NCBI GenBank assembly: GCA_963921795.1
Contig: OY997653.1
Span: forward strand, 6,071,604 to 6,135,603
Length of the DNA: 64,000 nt
Reading direction: 5' to 3'
From: Nannobrachium achirus
Taxonomy: Eukaryota; Chordata; Actinopteri; Myctophiformes; Myctophidae
This document shows positions 52,305 to 64,000 of the stretch, in pieces. Within the stretch, counting starts at the first letter, position 1. The number at the start of each line of letters is the position of its first letter. The notes beneath the pieces were generated by a model. It was given only the letters and a program-made list of their open reading frames with translations, searched no databases and was not told the origin of the DNA. Both the position numbers and the translations under genes were made by a program.

Positions 52305-54758
52305 AAGACTATTGTGCTTTATTTGTACTTGACAATGACATGCATATATATAGCATAGCTAACACATTGGAATATTTCACATCCAATTCAAATATTCGAA
52401 TGGTGCAATATTAGCAAAGTCTTAAAACAAGTGTGAGTAGTGTATGATTCTATTTAGTTTTTCTAGTTAGTTTTGTAATCAGAACGAGTAATTATTTTTC
52501 TTTCTTTTTTGTAATGATCCATTTTAAGTTTATTTCAATTATTTCAGTATTTCATTAATTAACTAATATTAACCCTGTCCCACAACCCTCAGATCACGGC
52601 CTCTTCCTCTGTGCATCAGAGCTCTGGAGAAGTTCCTCAGGAGGAACCGCGGAGGGAGAGTTCTGATCTATCACAACTACAGATATGTGAGAGGCAAAAT
52701 CGCTACTGGTAGAATTTACTGGCGATGTGCAAGAAAGCTAGACTGCCGGGCTTGTCTGCACACTAACGTCTTCACCGTGGACTCAGACGAGCCCCAGGAG
52801 ATCAGGATCCTCTCACAAAAACCACAACATCGCCACGCAGAAGAAACAGATCTAGTGCAAACATCAGCATTCACAAGGAGAGTTTTGGTTTCGGTTGCGA
52901 CTAACCCAACAAAATCCCTCAATCGAGTCTATACAGAAGCTGTGTCCAATGCAAGTGTTGGTGAAGGTGAAATCATCAGGGAGTACAGTTCTTTGAGAAC
53001 CATGCTGAACCGAGAACGCAGTCGCCATCTTCCTAAGATCCCTAGCGCAATAGGAGAGGTCGTGATCCCTGGTGTTGCGAAGCAAACACACAAGGGAAAG
53101 GACTTCCTGTCCCACCAGGACAACGATTCGAGAGTTCTCATAACCAATGGCAACCGCGGAGGGAGAGTTCTGATCTATCACAACTACAGATATGTGAGAG
53201 GCAAAATCACTACTGGTAGAATTTACTGGCGATGTGCAAGAAAGCTAGACTGCCGGGCTAATCTGCAAACTAACGTCTTCACCGTGGACTCAGACGAGCC
53301 CCAGGAGATCAGGATCCTCTCACAAGAACCACAACATCGCCACGCAGAAGAAACAGATCTAGTGCAAACATCAGCATTCACAAGGAGAGTTTTGGCTTCG
53401 GTTGCGACTAACCCAACGAAATCCCTCAATCGAGTCTATACAGAAGCTGTGTCCAATGCTAGTGTTGGTGAAGGTGAAATAATCAGGGAGTACAGTTCTT
53501 TGAGAACCATGCTGAACCGAGAACGCAGTCGCCATCTTCCTAAGATCCCTAGCGCAATAGGAGAGGTCGTGGAAAGGACTTCCTGTCCCACCAGGACAAC
53601 GATTCGAGAGTTCTCATAACCAATGGCAACCGCGGAGGGAGAGTTCTGATCTATCACAACTACAGATATGTGAGAGGCAAAATCACTACTGGTAGAATTT
53701 ACTGGCGATGTGCAAGAAAGCTAGACTGCCGGGCTAATCTGCAAACTAACGTCTTCACCGTGGACTCAGACGAGCCCCAGGAGATCAGGATCCTCTCACA
53801 AGAACCACAACATCGCCACGCAGAAGAAACAGATCTAGTGCAAACATCAGCATTCACAAGGAGAGTTTTGGCTTCGGTTGCGACTAACCCAACAAAATCC
53901 CTCAATCGAGTCTATACAGAAGCTGTGTCCAATGCTAGTGTTGGTGAAGGTGAAATCATCAGGGAGTACAGTTCTTTGAGGACCATGCTGAACCGAGAAC
54001 GCAGTCGCCATCTTCCTAAGATGGCAATCAGTAAAGTAGCTATGAATTGAAATATAATTAACAGGCTGTCAGTGGACACACACACATCCATTTACATTTG
54101 AGAAAAATATTGAGAACCACTGCAAAACATGCACCTAAAAGTTATTATTGTTCTTATTATGATTACGTTAGTTATGTGGTGTTCAAAACACTGTCAATTA
54201 AGTAATAACACTCATTCCAATCATGCAATCTTGTAGCTATGAAAACCTGAAGTCAGCACACATTAGCTCATAGCTCATTAAAGATTCTCTCTCTCAAGGT
54301 GAACAATGGCCGTGATTACCCAAGCGATCTGTGATGTCACAACTTTAAGCTAAAGAAGGGTGCAGCCTGGAATGAATATATTTCTTCTAAGGTGTGTATA
54401 TAGTTATATTTTTTTAAGTTTTGAGGGCTGCAAATTGATACATATATGTGTATCAATTGTATTTCAGTTTGGGGGGCTCTGGGCTGTTTGAAGTGGGGCC
54501 CATGATGAGATCAATATAAAAGAAGAAATACTTTCACAGGGTTTACTGGGGGGCCTCATAAGCTCATTAAAACTTACCTTGTCAACCATGTCACAGGACA
54601 GGTTGTCTGCTCTTGGTATGCTCTACATTGAGAAAGATGTACATATTTTGTATTTAGTATATATATAATGTTCTTACTTTGAAGACTTGGTGTTTTGTTT
54701 TCCTTTTCAATAAAAAATATTTGTGGAAATCACTCTCTGTCTTCTTTTTGCTTTTGGA
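52305..54758. repeat. Right arm of the large palindrome
   Basis: Reverse complement of 45213-47755. It starts 'aagactattgtgctttattt' directly after the LINE tail, and both arms begin at the same ancestral base, as judged from the third copy near 59710, where the preceding sequence is 'ttatttttaagac'. Confidence 0.92.
52591..54050 (+). pseudogene. FLYWCH zinc-finger gene, right arm, three tandem units
   Basis: Three units start with 'aaccgcggagggagagtt' at about 52646, 53153 and 53629 (spacing 507 and 476). Each codes for a FLYWCH finger: Leu-Ile-Tyr-His-Asn-Tyr-Arg-Tyr, Ile-Tyr-Trp-Arg-Cys-Ala-Arg-Lys-Leu-Asp-Cys, and His-Arg-His, followed by a shared linker (Arg-Glu-Tyr-Ser-Ser-Leu-Arg-Thr-Met). 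A small deletion before unit 1 takes the exon start (Ile-Thr-Ala-Ser-Ser-Ser) out of frame, and another between units 2 and 3 breaks the frame. Units 1 and 2 read together for 310 residues. The 3-prime UTR has AATAAA at about 54709, so it looks like a full transcription unit. Role unknown. Confidence 0.8.
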
Positions 54759-54797
54759 CATTTGTTTTCCTTCTTGTCCTCTTTGCAAACCTGTTCA

Positions 54798-55640
54798 GTA
54801 TTTCTGACAGTGCGAACAGCAGTCTGCAGTCTAACAACAAAAAGGTGTCAGACACTGTAGTTTTAATTGGAGCTCTCAATAAATCCCTGTCAAATATGAG
54901 GTCAAAGGATAGCTGCCGCCACGGATATCTGAGCATCCTGGCAAAAACAAATGAGATATTGAAGTTTAATGACTTTGACAATTGGGACGTAGCTGTGCGA
55001 ACTCGTATATATCAGATGCCCTCTTCCTGGGTTTGCGACGTGTCTAGTTCAGTGGGATATCGAACAATAGTCAAGTGCGATGATGATTTGCGCACCTTGT
55101 TAAACCAGATAGTGGACTACCAACTGAACGAGTTGAACGCCATGTTCCAAAATGACACGCATGGTTTCATGAGATCAGCTGAACTTTTCCTGACAACACC
55201 CCGTGGCGATGATATAAAGGAAATGACAAATAGTCTAAATCTCTCTGGAAAGCTTTTGGGCCTAAGTGTCACAGAAGAAGAGCTTTCCCAATTTGTGCAT
55301 AGAGGAAAGCAAGCCTTTGGGAGCCTAATCAGGGTTTTGGACACATGTAAACAGGATGTTTTCCCAGGCGTCAATTCTTTCCTAAAGGCGTTAGTTACGC
55401 TACCGATGACAAGATGCAACGTTCAACGCCTATGTTCTAGCGTCAAAAGAATACAAACGGCAAGCAGAAATATAGTGCTCAACATCTAGTGTAAAAAGAA
55501 TACAAACGGCAAGGAGATATATAGTGCTCAACAACATGTGTCTCCTGGAGTTTGAGAGAGACCTGACGGAAGGTTTGGACCACGATGCAATTATCGAGAT
55601 TTTCAAGAGCAAACCCGTCGTCTCTGTATTTTACAGGCCT
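54798..55640 (+). pseudogene. hAT transposase carboxy-terminal exon (ZMYM1/P52rIPK-like)
   Basis: After 'aacctgttcag' the frame reads Ile-Ser-Asp-Ser-Ala-Asn, then Gln-Ser-Asn-Asn-Lys-Lys-Val, ending with Arg-Cys-Asn-Val-Gln-Arg-Leu-Cys-Ser-Ser-Val-Lys-Arg-Ile-Gln-Thr, which corresponds to the hAT dimerisation block (usually Ser-Phe-Ser-x-Leu-Lys-Arg-Ile-Lys-Thr). A 48-base tandem duplication (about 55438-55530) follows and brings a stop; beyond it the other frame continues with Met-Cys-Leu-Leu-Glu-Phe-Glu-Arg-Asp-Leu-Thr. It matches the missing end of the class of gene at 27.9-29.4 kb. It lies just past the FLYWCH unit, in the same orientation. Confidence 0.65.
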
Positions 55641-56019
55641 AATGTGTGGAGCATGCAGGCTTGTAGTTGCACTGTATGGTACATAGTATGACCTGTAGTT
55701 AAACAAACATAATTATTGCATTGCTTTTTTTTTTATGAGTAAGTGCCTTTTCAGCCTTCATTTGTTTAGAAAGTGTGTAATTGAAGACATGGACCTCAGG
55801 AAGTAGAAACCGTGCTGTTTTGTTTTTGGCACACCTGCATTCTATTCTTCCTTTATCATTATTTCTTTGCTACTTTTGTATTATTGTGCTATCAAGTGTA
55901 AGGAACCAAAACACTATGTTTACTATACTTGTATGCAAGATGAAACAATAAAACTCTTAAAACTTTAATCATGTGTTTCACTGCCAAGTTTATTCTATAC
56001 TGGATGGGGGCCATATTTA

Positions 56020-56020
<1 letters not shown>
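55641..56020. other. 3-prime flank of the hAT exon
   Basis: Includes AATAAA at about 55948, a likely polyadenylation signal for the hAT-like gene. No other gene seen. Confidence 0.5.
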
Positions 56021-56116
<96 letters not shown>

Positions 56117-56122
56117 ATATAT
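56021..56122. repeat. (AT)n microsatellite with T-run
   Basis: About 80 bases of AT followed by a T-run. It forms a perfect self-palindrome. Confidence 0.97.
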
Positions 56123-57224
56123 ATAATTATGTGTTTACCTCCCATTTTGGTCTCCTGATTTCCAGCCCTGTTTTAGCTGTACTTGTGCTGGTTTTAAGGG
56201 ATGGTGTAATAAAGATATATTTTGTCAGTTCTTCCTGGACAGTTTCAGTCAGACTGGGACCTCAACCATGACACTCCCATATCTTTCAGAAGCGATGCAC
56301 TGTGTAAACACCACCTATATTACATTAATGTTTGACATCATAAAGCAGGTTAAAACAAACTAAAGAATGAAAGAAATTCAAAAATAAAAAATAAATAAAC
56401 AAACCACACTCTGTACAACCTGACCAGCCTGGTATCAGCTGGAGCCTGGAGGGGCCAGTCTGACTGAAACTACAGGAAACATAGTAGTTTGTTAACTGGG
56501 CATTCTGTACCATGATGTCTGGGTGCAAAATCTGCAAAGTGTCCCCACAAAACCTACTCCAGTGAATGTCCACTACTGAATTATCAAAACACGCTTCAAA
56601 GTCATGTTGGATCTGGGATCAAAATATGCAAAGTTGCCTTACAATACTCCAGTGAATATCCACTACTGAATTTAACATACTGTAGTGGATCATATCAGTG
56701 TGTGGCTCTCTCAACAATAGACACATAAGCATAGTCTTTATTTAGTTATGGATAGAACTCAATTCAGCTGTGGAGAGTCACCGTTTCTTAAATAAGTACA
56801 ATTCTGAGCTTGCCTGCTTTTACTTTACTTGAGTTTTACATGTTTGAATACTTTATGTCTACTTTATAACATCCCAGAGGCAAATGTATGTTTCTTTCTC
56901 TCCATTGAATGATTTGATTTTTCTGGAGGTGCTAATGTGTATGTCTGTCAGGGTATCACTGTACTGTAGCCCACTAGAATCCTCTCTAGTTGTTAATAGA
57001 ACTAATCATTCTACTCTGGGATCTCACATAGAATATTTCACATACATTTAACTCAGTGTTGTGGTGGAAGTCATATCACCCTCATGTATCTGAGATTAGT
57101 ATTACTTCCTCTGGCAAGTCTAGTTTTATTGATGATGAAGATGATAAACAACTGTTCTCCTGTGTTGGGCCATTTTAGCTTACTGTTCTACATTCCAGAA
57201 AAGTCATATTTTACCTGATTTAAA
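56123..57224. repeat. Repeat blocks, inverted relatives of 44.6-45.0 kb
   Basis: 56500-56890 is related, in reverse, to 44650-45000. 57000-57224 is related, in reverse, to 40020-40240 and 44330-44560 (same 'gtgttgtggtggaagtcat' and 'ggaagtcatatcaccct' words). No gene recognised. Confidence 0.7.
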
Positions 57225-58210
<986 letters not shown>

Positions 58211-58236
58211 GTAACATGAAACCCACATGGACCCTT

Positions 58237-58329
<93 letters not shown>
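58237..58329. repeat. (TG)n microsatellite
   Basis: About 92 bases of pure TG inserted in the 'gggtccatttggtt' repeat context. Confidence 0.97.
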
Positions 58330-58331
<2 letters not shown>

Positions 58332-59023
58332 GGGGTCCATTTGGTTTCATTTGAAGCTATCAATAGTTCAATTATTGTTACCAACATGCCAACATCAATA
58401 CAGCATGGAATTGTGGACAAAATCTTTGTCCAACCGGTAACAAATTATTCTACGTTCTGGGTCTGAGAGGCGGGTGGTCCCTGGCTCAAATGGACAATAA
58501 ATATAGACCTGGACAAAAGGTTTGAAAACCTTTGCTTTAGTGGCTTGTCCATTTTCTAACCTGATTCCAGTCTACTTTTTAAATTGTTTTCCCTACTCCA
58601 GGGGTGTCCACACTTTTTTCATTTAGAAAGACACATTAGAAAGTATTAAAACACCCAAGGGCCGACTATATCTCATGACACAACTTTGAGTCGGACCATA
58701 ACAAAGTCACATACCGGTATATGCATGGTAATTACAATATTTTATTTAACCATCATCATCAATATCCCTGGCCTAAACTATGCTGGAAACACAGAAGCCG
58801 ACCATGATTACATTCTTCTGAATGTTTTATTTTTTATACAATTATGTATATAAAAGCATTCACTTTTGAATAATTCTTTTTAAAGCAATTTCTCTATACT
58901 CAAGGAAAGGTTTGATTAGGCATCCTTTACTTGAAAGTTGACCAGTCGTACAGTAGGCCTATCTATACTTTGACTCAAGTAGGCCTATAAGGGTTGAGTA
59001 CTTTGTCCCCCGATGGTTAATTG

Positions 59024-59026
59024 ACC

Positions 59027-59114
<88 letters not shown>
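59024..59114. repeat. C-run followed by (CA)n
   Basis: About 18 Cs and then some 70 bases of CA. It corresponds to the position of the short C/G run at 29565-29572 in the related hAT gene flank, so the tract expanded after the copies separated. Confidence 0.95.
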
Positions 59115-59119
<5 letters not shown>

Positions 59120-59269
59120 ACCAATCAATTCAATGTGTAGGACAGATACTTGATGATAAAAATAGACAAGACCACACCCACCTGTTTTGCATAAGGTCTT
59201 CAACAAGGTCCTCTCACACAGTATATAAACAGCACAGAACAGTGGTTGTGTCATTACTACAGCTAACCA

Positions 59270-60276
<1,007 letters not shown>

Positions 60277-60439
60277 GTCCGTGTATACGTCGGCCACTGA
60301 CTAATTTGATTTAAATTTAACTTTTAAATCAGAATACTGTCCAAAACAGTCCCAAACGGCCCGTTTCTGAATCCTGTTTGGAAGTGGCAAAACAAAACTT
60401 AGAATTAAGTATTGTAAGAACAAAATGAGACCCGGTTCG

Positions 60440-60716
60440 AGCTTCTCGTTGCTGTGGTTCAAAACAGAATGAAGGACTTGGAATCTGGTCCAGCTGTTAC
60501 TCGAGAACAAGCAATCGGTTTTGATACACGCTGCTCCTACTCCGCCCCTCCCTCCCTCCCTCCCTCGCTCCCTCGCTCGCTCGCTCGCTCCTCCCTCCTC
60601 CCTCCTCCCTCCTCCCGCTCCCCCTCCTTCGCCCCGGAAGCAGTCTCCAACTTTGGTCTCACTCTCGGCGCGAAAGCTGCAGTTCTTCACAACTTCGGTT
60701 CATTATCATTGTTAAC
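60440..60716 (+). promoter_or_regulatory. CpG-rich promoter region
   Basis: CT-rich 'cctccct' repeats and 'gctcgctc' at 60543-60600 lead to a CpG-dense stretch with 'cgccccggaagc' (60630), an ETS-type CCGGAAG word, about 85 bases before the ATG at 60717. No TATA box. This is the normal look of a vertebrate CpG promoter. Confidence 0.6.
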
Positions 60717-63700
60717 ATGGAGGAGTTAGAGTACGTGTTATACCGAGGAAACCTGCGCCAAACCTTTTCGGACCCCGATATGACCACCGAGAAGATATCT
60801 CTGGTGTTCCAGGTACTGTAACTGTATGTTTTTTATGCGCCACGTTGTTTGCTTATCGTGATAAAATTAATCCATGGATTGTACCTACCGGCTAAAAGCA
60901 GTGTTTTACGGCAAACGCCATAACCACGTTATGCATCATACCCCTTAAAACAAATACGATGACTACGCTGTGTTTTGATCAGAAGTGTCACTGATTTTGA
61001 ATAAATAATGTACTGGGCCGAACCCTTTGTTTTAAGTTAAGAGGTGAGACGGCGATGCCTGTTGCTTGCATGCATGCAACAGCTCATGCATGCATAGCCT
61101 GGTCCAACCTATGTTACCCAGGTTCTATGTTCCCCACCGGGCGCACCCGGTTCAAACACACATTTCTACAGTGATTACAGTGCTGTCAAGTCTATGAAGC
61201 CATCTATGACATTTTAGAGAAAGTTTGATCTGCGGCACAATTGTATGTGTAGTGTAGGACCGTACCTATGTTCCCCAGGTTCTATGTTCCCCACTTTCTT
61301 ACCACCTAAACCTACCCCTAACCCTAACCATAACCTCACTAAACTAATGCTGTGAGGTGGGGAAGGGTGCGTACCTTTTGCGCGAAGCCCGAAAGCGCGA
61401 AGTGGGGAAATGTCTCCTACCGCACCGTTAGCGCGAACGCATAGGAATGCATGCAAATGCAGGCTATTAGCCGACTATTAGCACCCTTCGGCTATCGGCT
61501 TCACTTTGCGGGGGGAGGGGAGGCGTGAGGACATTTTAAGCCCTAAGAAACTACACAACCACACAATATATTTGACTAAATGAAAAAGGGTGCCCCCTGT
61601 CGAAACTATTGTACTACCACACAATATATCTTCCTGGACCCTTATTGTGAAGGGCTGAAGGCAGAGAAATGATCTACAAGCTCACGTTGTCTCGTGGATG
61701 AGACGTGTTGTGAGCTTGCAGATCAGCTATTTTGCGAGACAAGCTGAGTGCAGACAGCACTGCATATTATCAACGTTCACAAGGAGCTGCGTGCTCAGTG
61801 CGTGCACAGTGGAGCATGTGAATGAAAAGAGAGACATTGTACTACCATACATTATCGAGCACTGCATATTATCAGCGTTCACAAGGAGCTGAGCATGTGA
61901 ATGAAAAGAGAGACATTGTACTACCATACAATATCGAGCACTGCATATTATCAACGTTCACAAGGAGCTGTACTACCATACAATATCGGTGCGGTAGGAG
62001 AATCGAGCACTGCATATTATCAACATTCACAAGGAGCTGAGCATGTGAATGAAAAGAGAGACATTGTACTACCATACAATATCGAGCACTGCATATTATC
62101 AACGTTCACAAGGAGCTGTACTACCATACAATATCGGTGCGGTAGGAGACATTTCCCCACTTCGCGCTAACGGTGCGGTAGGAGACATTTCCCCACTTCG
62201 CGCTTTCGGGCTTCGCGCTTTCGGGACTTTCCCGTTTGAACCATCTCAATATATATATATTAAGACTGTAACCACGTATAAACACAGAAATTGACATCAC
62301 TGCCCCCCATTACCGAATAAGAGTTGATCATTGACTCTGTTTGCTCCTTTTCCCTTCAAATCTCTTGCCCAAAATATATCTAGATATGCTATTTTTGGTA
62401 AAATCACACAAACATTTGGTGGGTCCCCCTGTAACTATGTGGATCCCATCCCAGAACTGTACCGTCATGAAACTGTAGGTCTACCTTTCCTATGCAAACT
62501 CCTAATAAAAGTCTTTAATCAATCAATCAATCAACTCCCTGACCTGTTAGTCATCACAGTAACAAAAATCTCTTTCTCCAGATATTTTCCCATTCAAAGT
62601 GGATGGTAGATACAGATTATCTGTATCTACCATCCACTTTGAATGGGAAAATATCTGGAGAAAGAGATTTTTTTTATCTGTTATCTGGCCCAGTGGGAAT
62701 GGGCCTTTAGCCTGTGTACCCCCACTTGCAGGCTACACCAGGGACCCCCATCACAGGGCTGTTACTGCTCTAGCAGTGATTTACTGCTCTAGCAGTGATT
62801 CTCAACCATTTAATTTCAAGGACCCCCAGTTTCACATGCCATAGTCTACACAAGAGTGTTGCCAGTGGTGTAAAGTAACTAAGTACATTTACTTAAGTAC
62901 AGTTGAGGTATTTATACTTTACTGGAGTATTTCCAGTTTTCAGTACTTTTACTTCTACTCCACTACATCTCGGATCCAAATATTGTACTTTTACTCCACT
63001 ACATTTATTTGAAAACTTTAGTGACTATTTACTTTGCAGATATACATTATAATATTATAAAACATACATGAACCACATTAGCCCTATTTTATACCATGGC
63101 TATTTGAAAAATATCCAAGTGTGAGCTTGTAGATCTGCTATTTTCAAACATGTTGTACTTTTACTTTTGGTACTCTAAGTACATTTTGATGCCAGCACTT
63201 TCATACTTTTACTCAAGTACATTTTGAATTCCATACATTTACTTGTGTACAGAGTATTTCTATAGTGCAGTATTGTTACTTTTACTTAAGTATAGAATGT
63301 GAGTACTTTTTCCAACACTGAGTGTTGCCAAATGAAACCATTTGGTTCTATTTGTACATTCTCAGAGTTACAGACACCATAAGGGTCCATTTGGTTCCTA
63401 GCTAGCCATCTAGCTGGGGACCCCCTGCAAAGTACCGCTTGGGGTCCCCAGACTTTGATAACTAATGCTGTAAGCATTAATGGGAATTTTCATTCTTTCT
63501 AAACAGGTCATTCCGAGTACCGTATACATTACGGATCACACGAACACAGCCATATTTGCAGACCGGGAAACAAAAAGTTTTCCTGGCTATAAACTGGACC
63601 ATCTGGGGCACTATGAGGTAGGCTACATTCAGTATTTGTTTGTTACCAGACACCTTTACAAACACATTGACTAAGAAATACAGGGTTAGGGTTAGGTGCA

Positions 63701-63972
63701 CATGGGGTGATCACTGCCTGCCTCCTGTGAATTGTTTTATTTTTGTTTATTTTTTGTTCTCTTTTCTTTATCCCCGACTAGGTTCATGGTAACGCGGACC
63801 CGGCGCTAAGCCAACAACTCCCTCCACCCACGCGTGCTGTTGGGTTGCCATTTTCTTTTCAGCGAGGCAGGCCCTCTTCTGCTGCTACTTCAGCAGCACC
63901 CACTGAAGCAGCAGTGGCACACACATCTACTCCACGAGCCAGGGCCAACCAACCAACCAGATCATTCTTTAG
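60717..63972 (+). CDS. First three coding exons of an unidentified gene, continues past the window
   Basis: Exons 60717-60812, 63507-63617 and 63782-63972 have good GT/AG borders and join in phase. The protein starts Met-Glu-Glu-Leu-Glu-Tyr-Val-Leu-Tyr-Arg-Gly-Asn-Leu-Arg, continues with Val-Tyr-Ile-Thr-Asp-His-Thr-Asn-Thr-Ala-Ile-Phe, and turns into a Pro/Ser/Ala-rich low-complexity stretch; 132 codons are visible. The start is preceded by a CpG-rich promoter and the ATG context (aacATGg) is good. I do not recognise a domain. The start resembles, from memory, the amino end of a multicopy fish family that carries a HECT-like ligase domain further on, but nothing here proves that. Intron 1 is full of repeats. 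Confidence 0.65.
61100..61320. mobile_element. Fragments of the 'ctatgttcccc' inverted-repeat family
   Basis: Two ends, 'cctatgttacccaggttcta' at 61109 and 'cctatgttccccaggttcta' at 61265, in direct orientation, followed by 'cctaaccctaacc'-like words. The same family forms the perfect inverted repeat in intron 1 of the hAT-like gene (17068-17173). Confidence 0.6.
61665..61736. repeat. Hairpin-family copy, left arm shortened
   Basis: Left 'gatctacaagctcac' and right 'gtgagcttgcagatcagcta' pair; the left outer AAAATAGC is missing. Loop contains 'gtctcgtggatgagac', itself palindromic. Confidence 0.85.
61755..62130 (+). repeat. Irregular minisatellite of about 80-bp units
   Basis: The word 'gcatattatcaacgttcaca' or a one-base variant occurs five times (about 61761, 61863, 61945, 62013, 62091), linked by 'catgtgaatgaaaagagaga' and 'ctaccatacaatatcg'. 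Unit length varies by internal deletion. Confidence 0.9.
62440..62540 (+). mobile_element. Retroposon 3-prime tail with (AATC)n
   Basis: Reads 'ctgtaccgtcatgaaactgt' then 'ctttcctatgcaaactccta' and ends in four AATC units; plus-strand relative of the minus-strand tails at 19356 and 19651. Confidence 0.7.
62564..62672. repeat. Perfect 53-bp-arm palindrome with 3-base loop
   Basis: 62564-62616 and 62620-62672 are exact reverse complements around TTA. Arms contain 'cattcaaagtggatggtaga'. It is not related to the CAAGCTC hairpins and has no partner in the window. Confidence 0.97.
62863..63320. mobile_element. Non-autonomous hAT-type element with exact target duplication
   Basis: Ends 'cagtggtgtaaagtaact' and 'tactttttccaacactg' pair imperfectly, and agtgttgc flanks both sides exactly (62855-62862, 63321-63328). 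Same family as 2209-2736. At 63121-63148 it holds a right half of the hairpin family (tgtgagcttgtagatctgct), with 'tatttgaaaaata' just left of it as the remains of the other side. Confidence 0.93.
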
Positions 63973-64000
63973 GTTAGTTATATGTACTGATATAGGCCAG

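Larger units (their letters stand above)
61381..62217. mobile_element. Inverted-repeat element, perfect 57-bp arms, minisatellite inside
   Basis: The arm at 61381-61437 (cgcgaagcccgaaagcgcga...) is the exact complement of 62161-62217. A partial extra copy of the right arm lies just inside at 62135-62167. The middle holds a hairpin-family copy (61665-61736) and an array of about 80-base units. No coding frame is credible. Confidence 0.9.

Overview
The window looks like a repeat-rich teleost (ray-finned fish) genome segment. The grounds are long (CA)n/(TG)n tracts, intron-bearing genes with GT/AG junctions, C2H2 zinc-finger gene copies of the fish type, an L2-clade LINE with a TTGAA-repeat tail, and many short hAT-type elements with 8-bp target duplications. 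I cannot name the species. No bacterial-type gene, CRISPR array or operon is present, and I recognise no LTR element, Polinton or other virus-like fossil.

Region by region. 1-8 kb: duplicated blocks with candidate exons for two-membrane-span proteins, one exon like a plasma-membrane Ca-ATPase, hAT-type MITEs and a nested inverted repeat. 7-13 kb: minisatellites and a composite inverted-repeat element. 13-16 kb: MITEs and the first complete copies of a recurring 55-95 bp hairpin family. 16.6-25.6 kb: a seven-exon gene that joins in frame into an 830-residue hAT-superfamily transposase-like protein. 26-30 kb: a broken hAT/ZMYM1-like gene on the minus strand. 30.5-43 kb: three related C2H2 zinc-finger genes on the minus strand, of which copies 2 and 3 share about 2.6 kb of flanking DNA. 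45.2-54.8 kb: an imperfect palindrome with arms of about 2.5 kb carrying FLYWCH zinc-finger units, with a 4.5 kb L2 LINE exactly between the arms. 54.8-60.3 kb: a hAT carboxy-terminal exon, microsatellites, and a further hAT first exon joined to a FLYWCH exon. 60.4-64 kb: a CpG-rich promoter region, the first three exons of an unidentified gene running off the window, and several palindromes and MITEs.

Two themes connect the parts. First, palindromes recur at every scale: a shared CAAGCTC hairpin in about ten places, a perfect 53-bp arm palindrome with a 3-base loop, inverted-repeat elements, and the large FLYWCH palindrome. Second, DNA-binding modules (C2H2, FLYWCH, TTF/BED-like zinc fingers) are multiplied and recombined with hAT transposase parts. 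The best candidates for something undescribed are the hairpin family, whose copy-specific flanks are also palindromic, and the hAT-FLYWCH chimeric genes.
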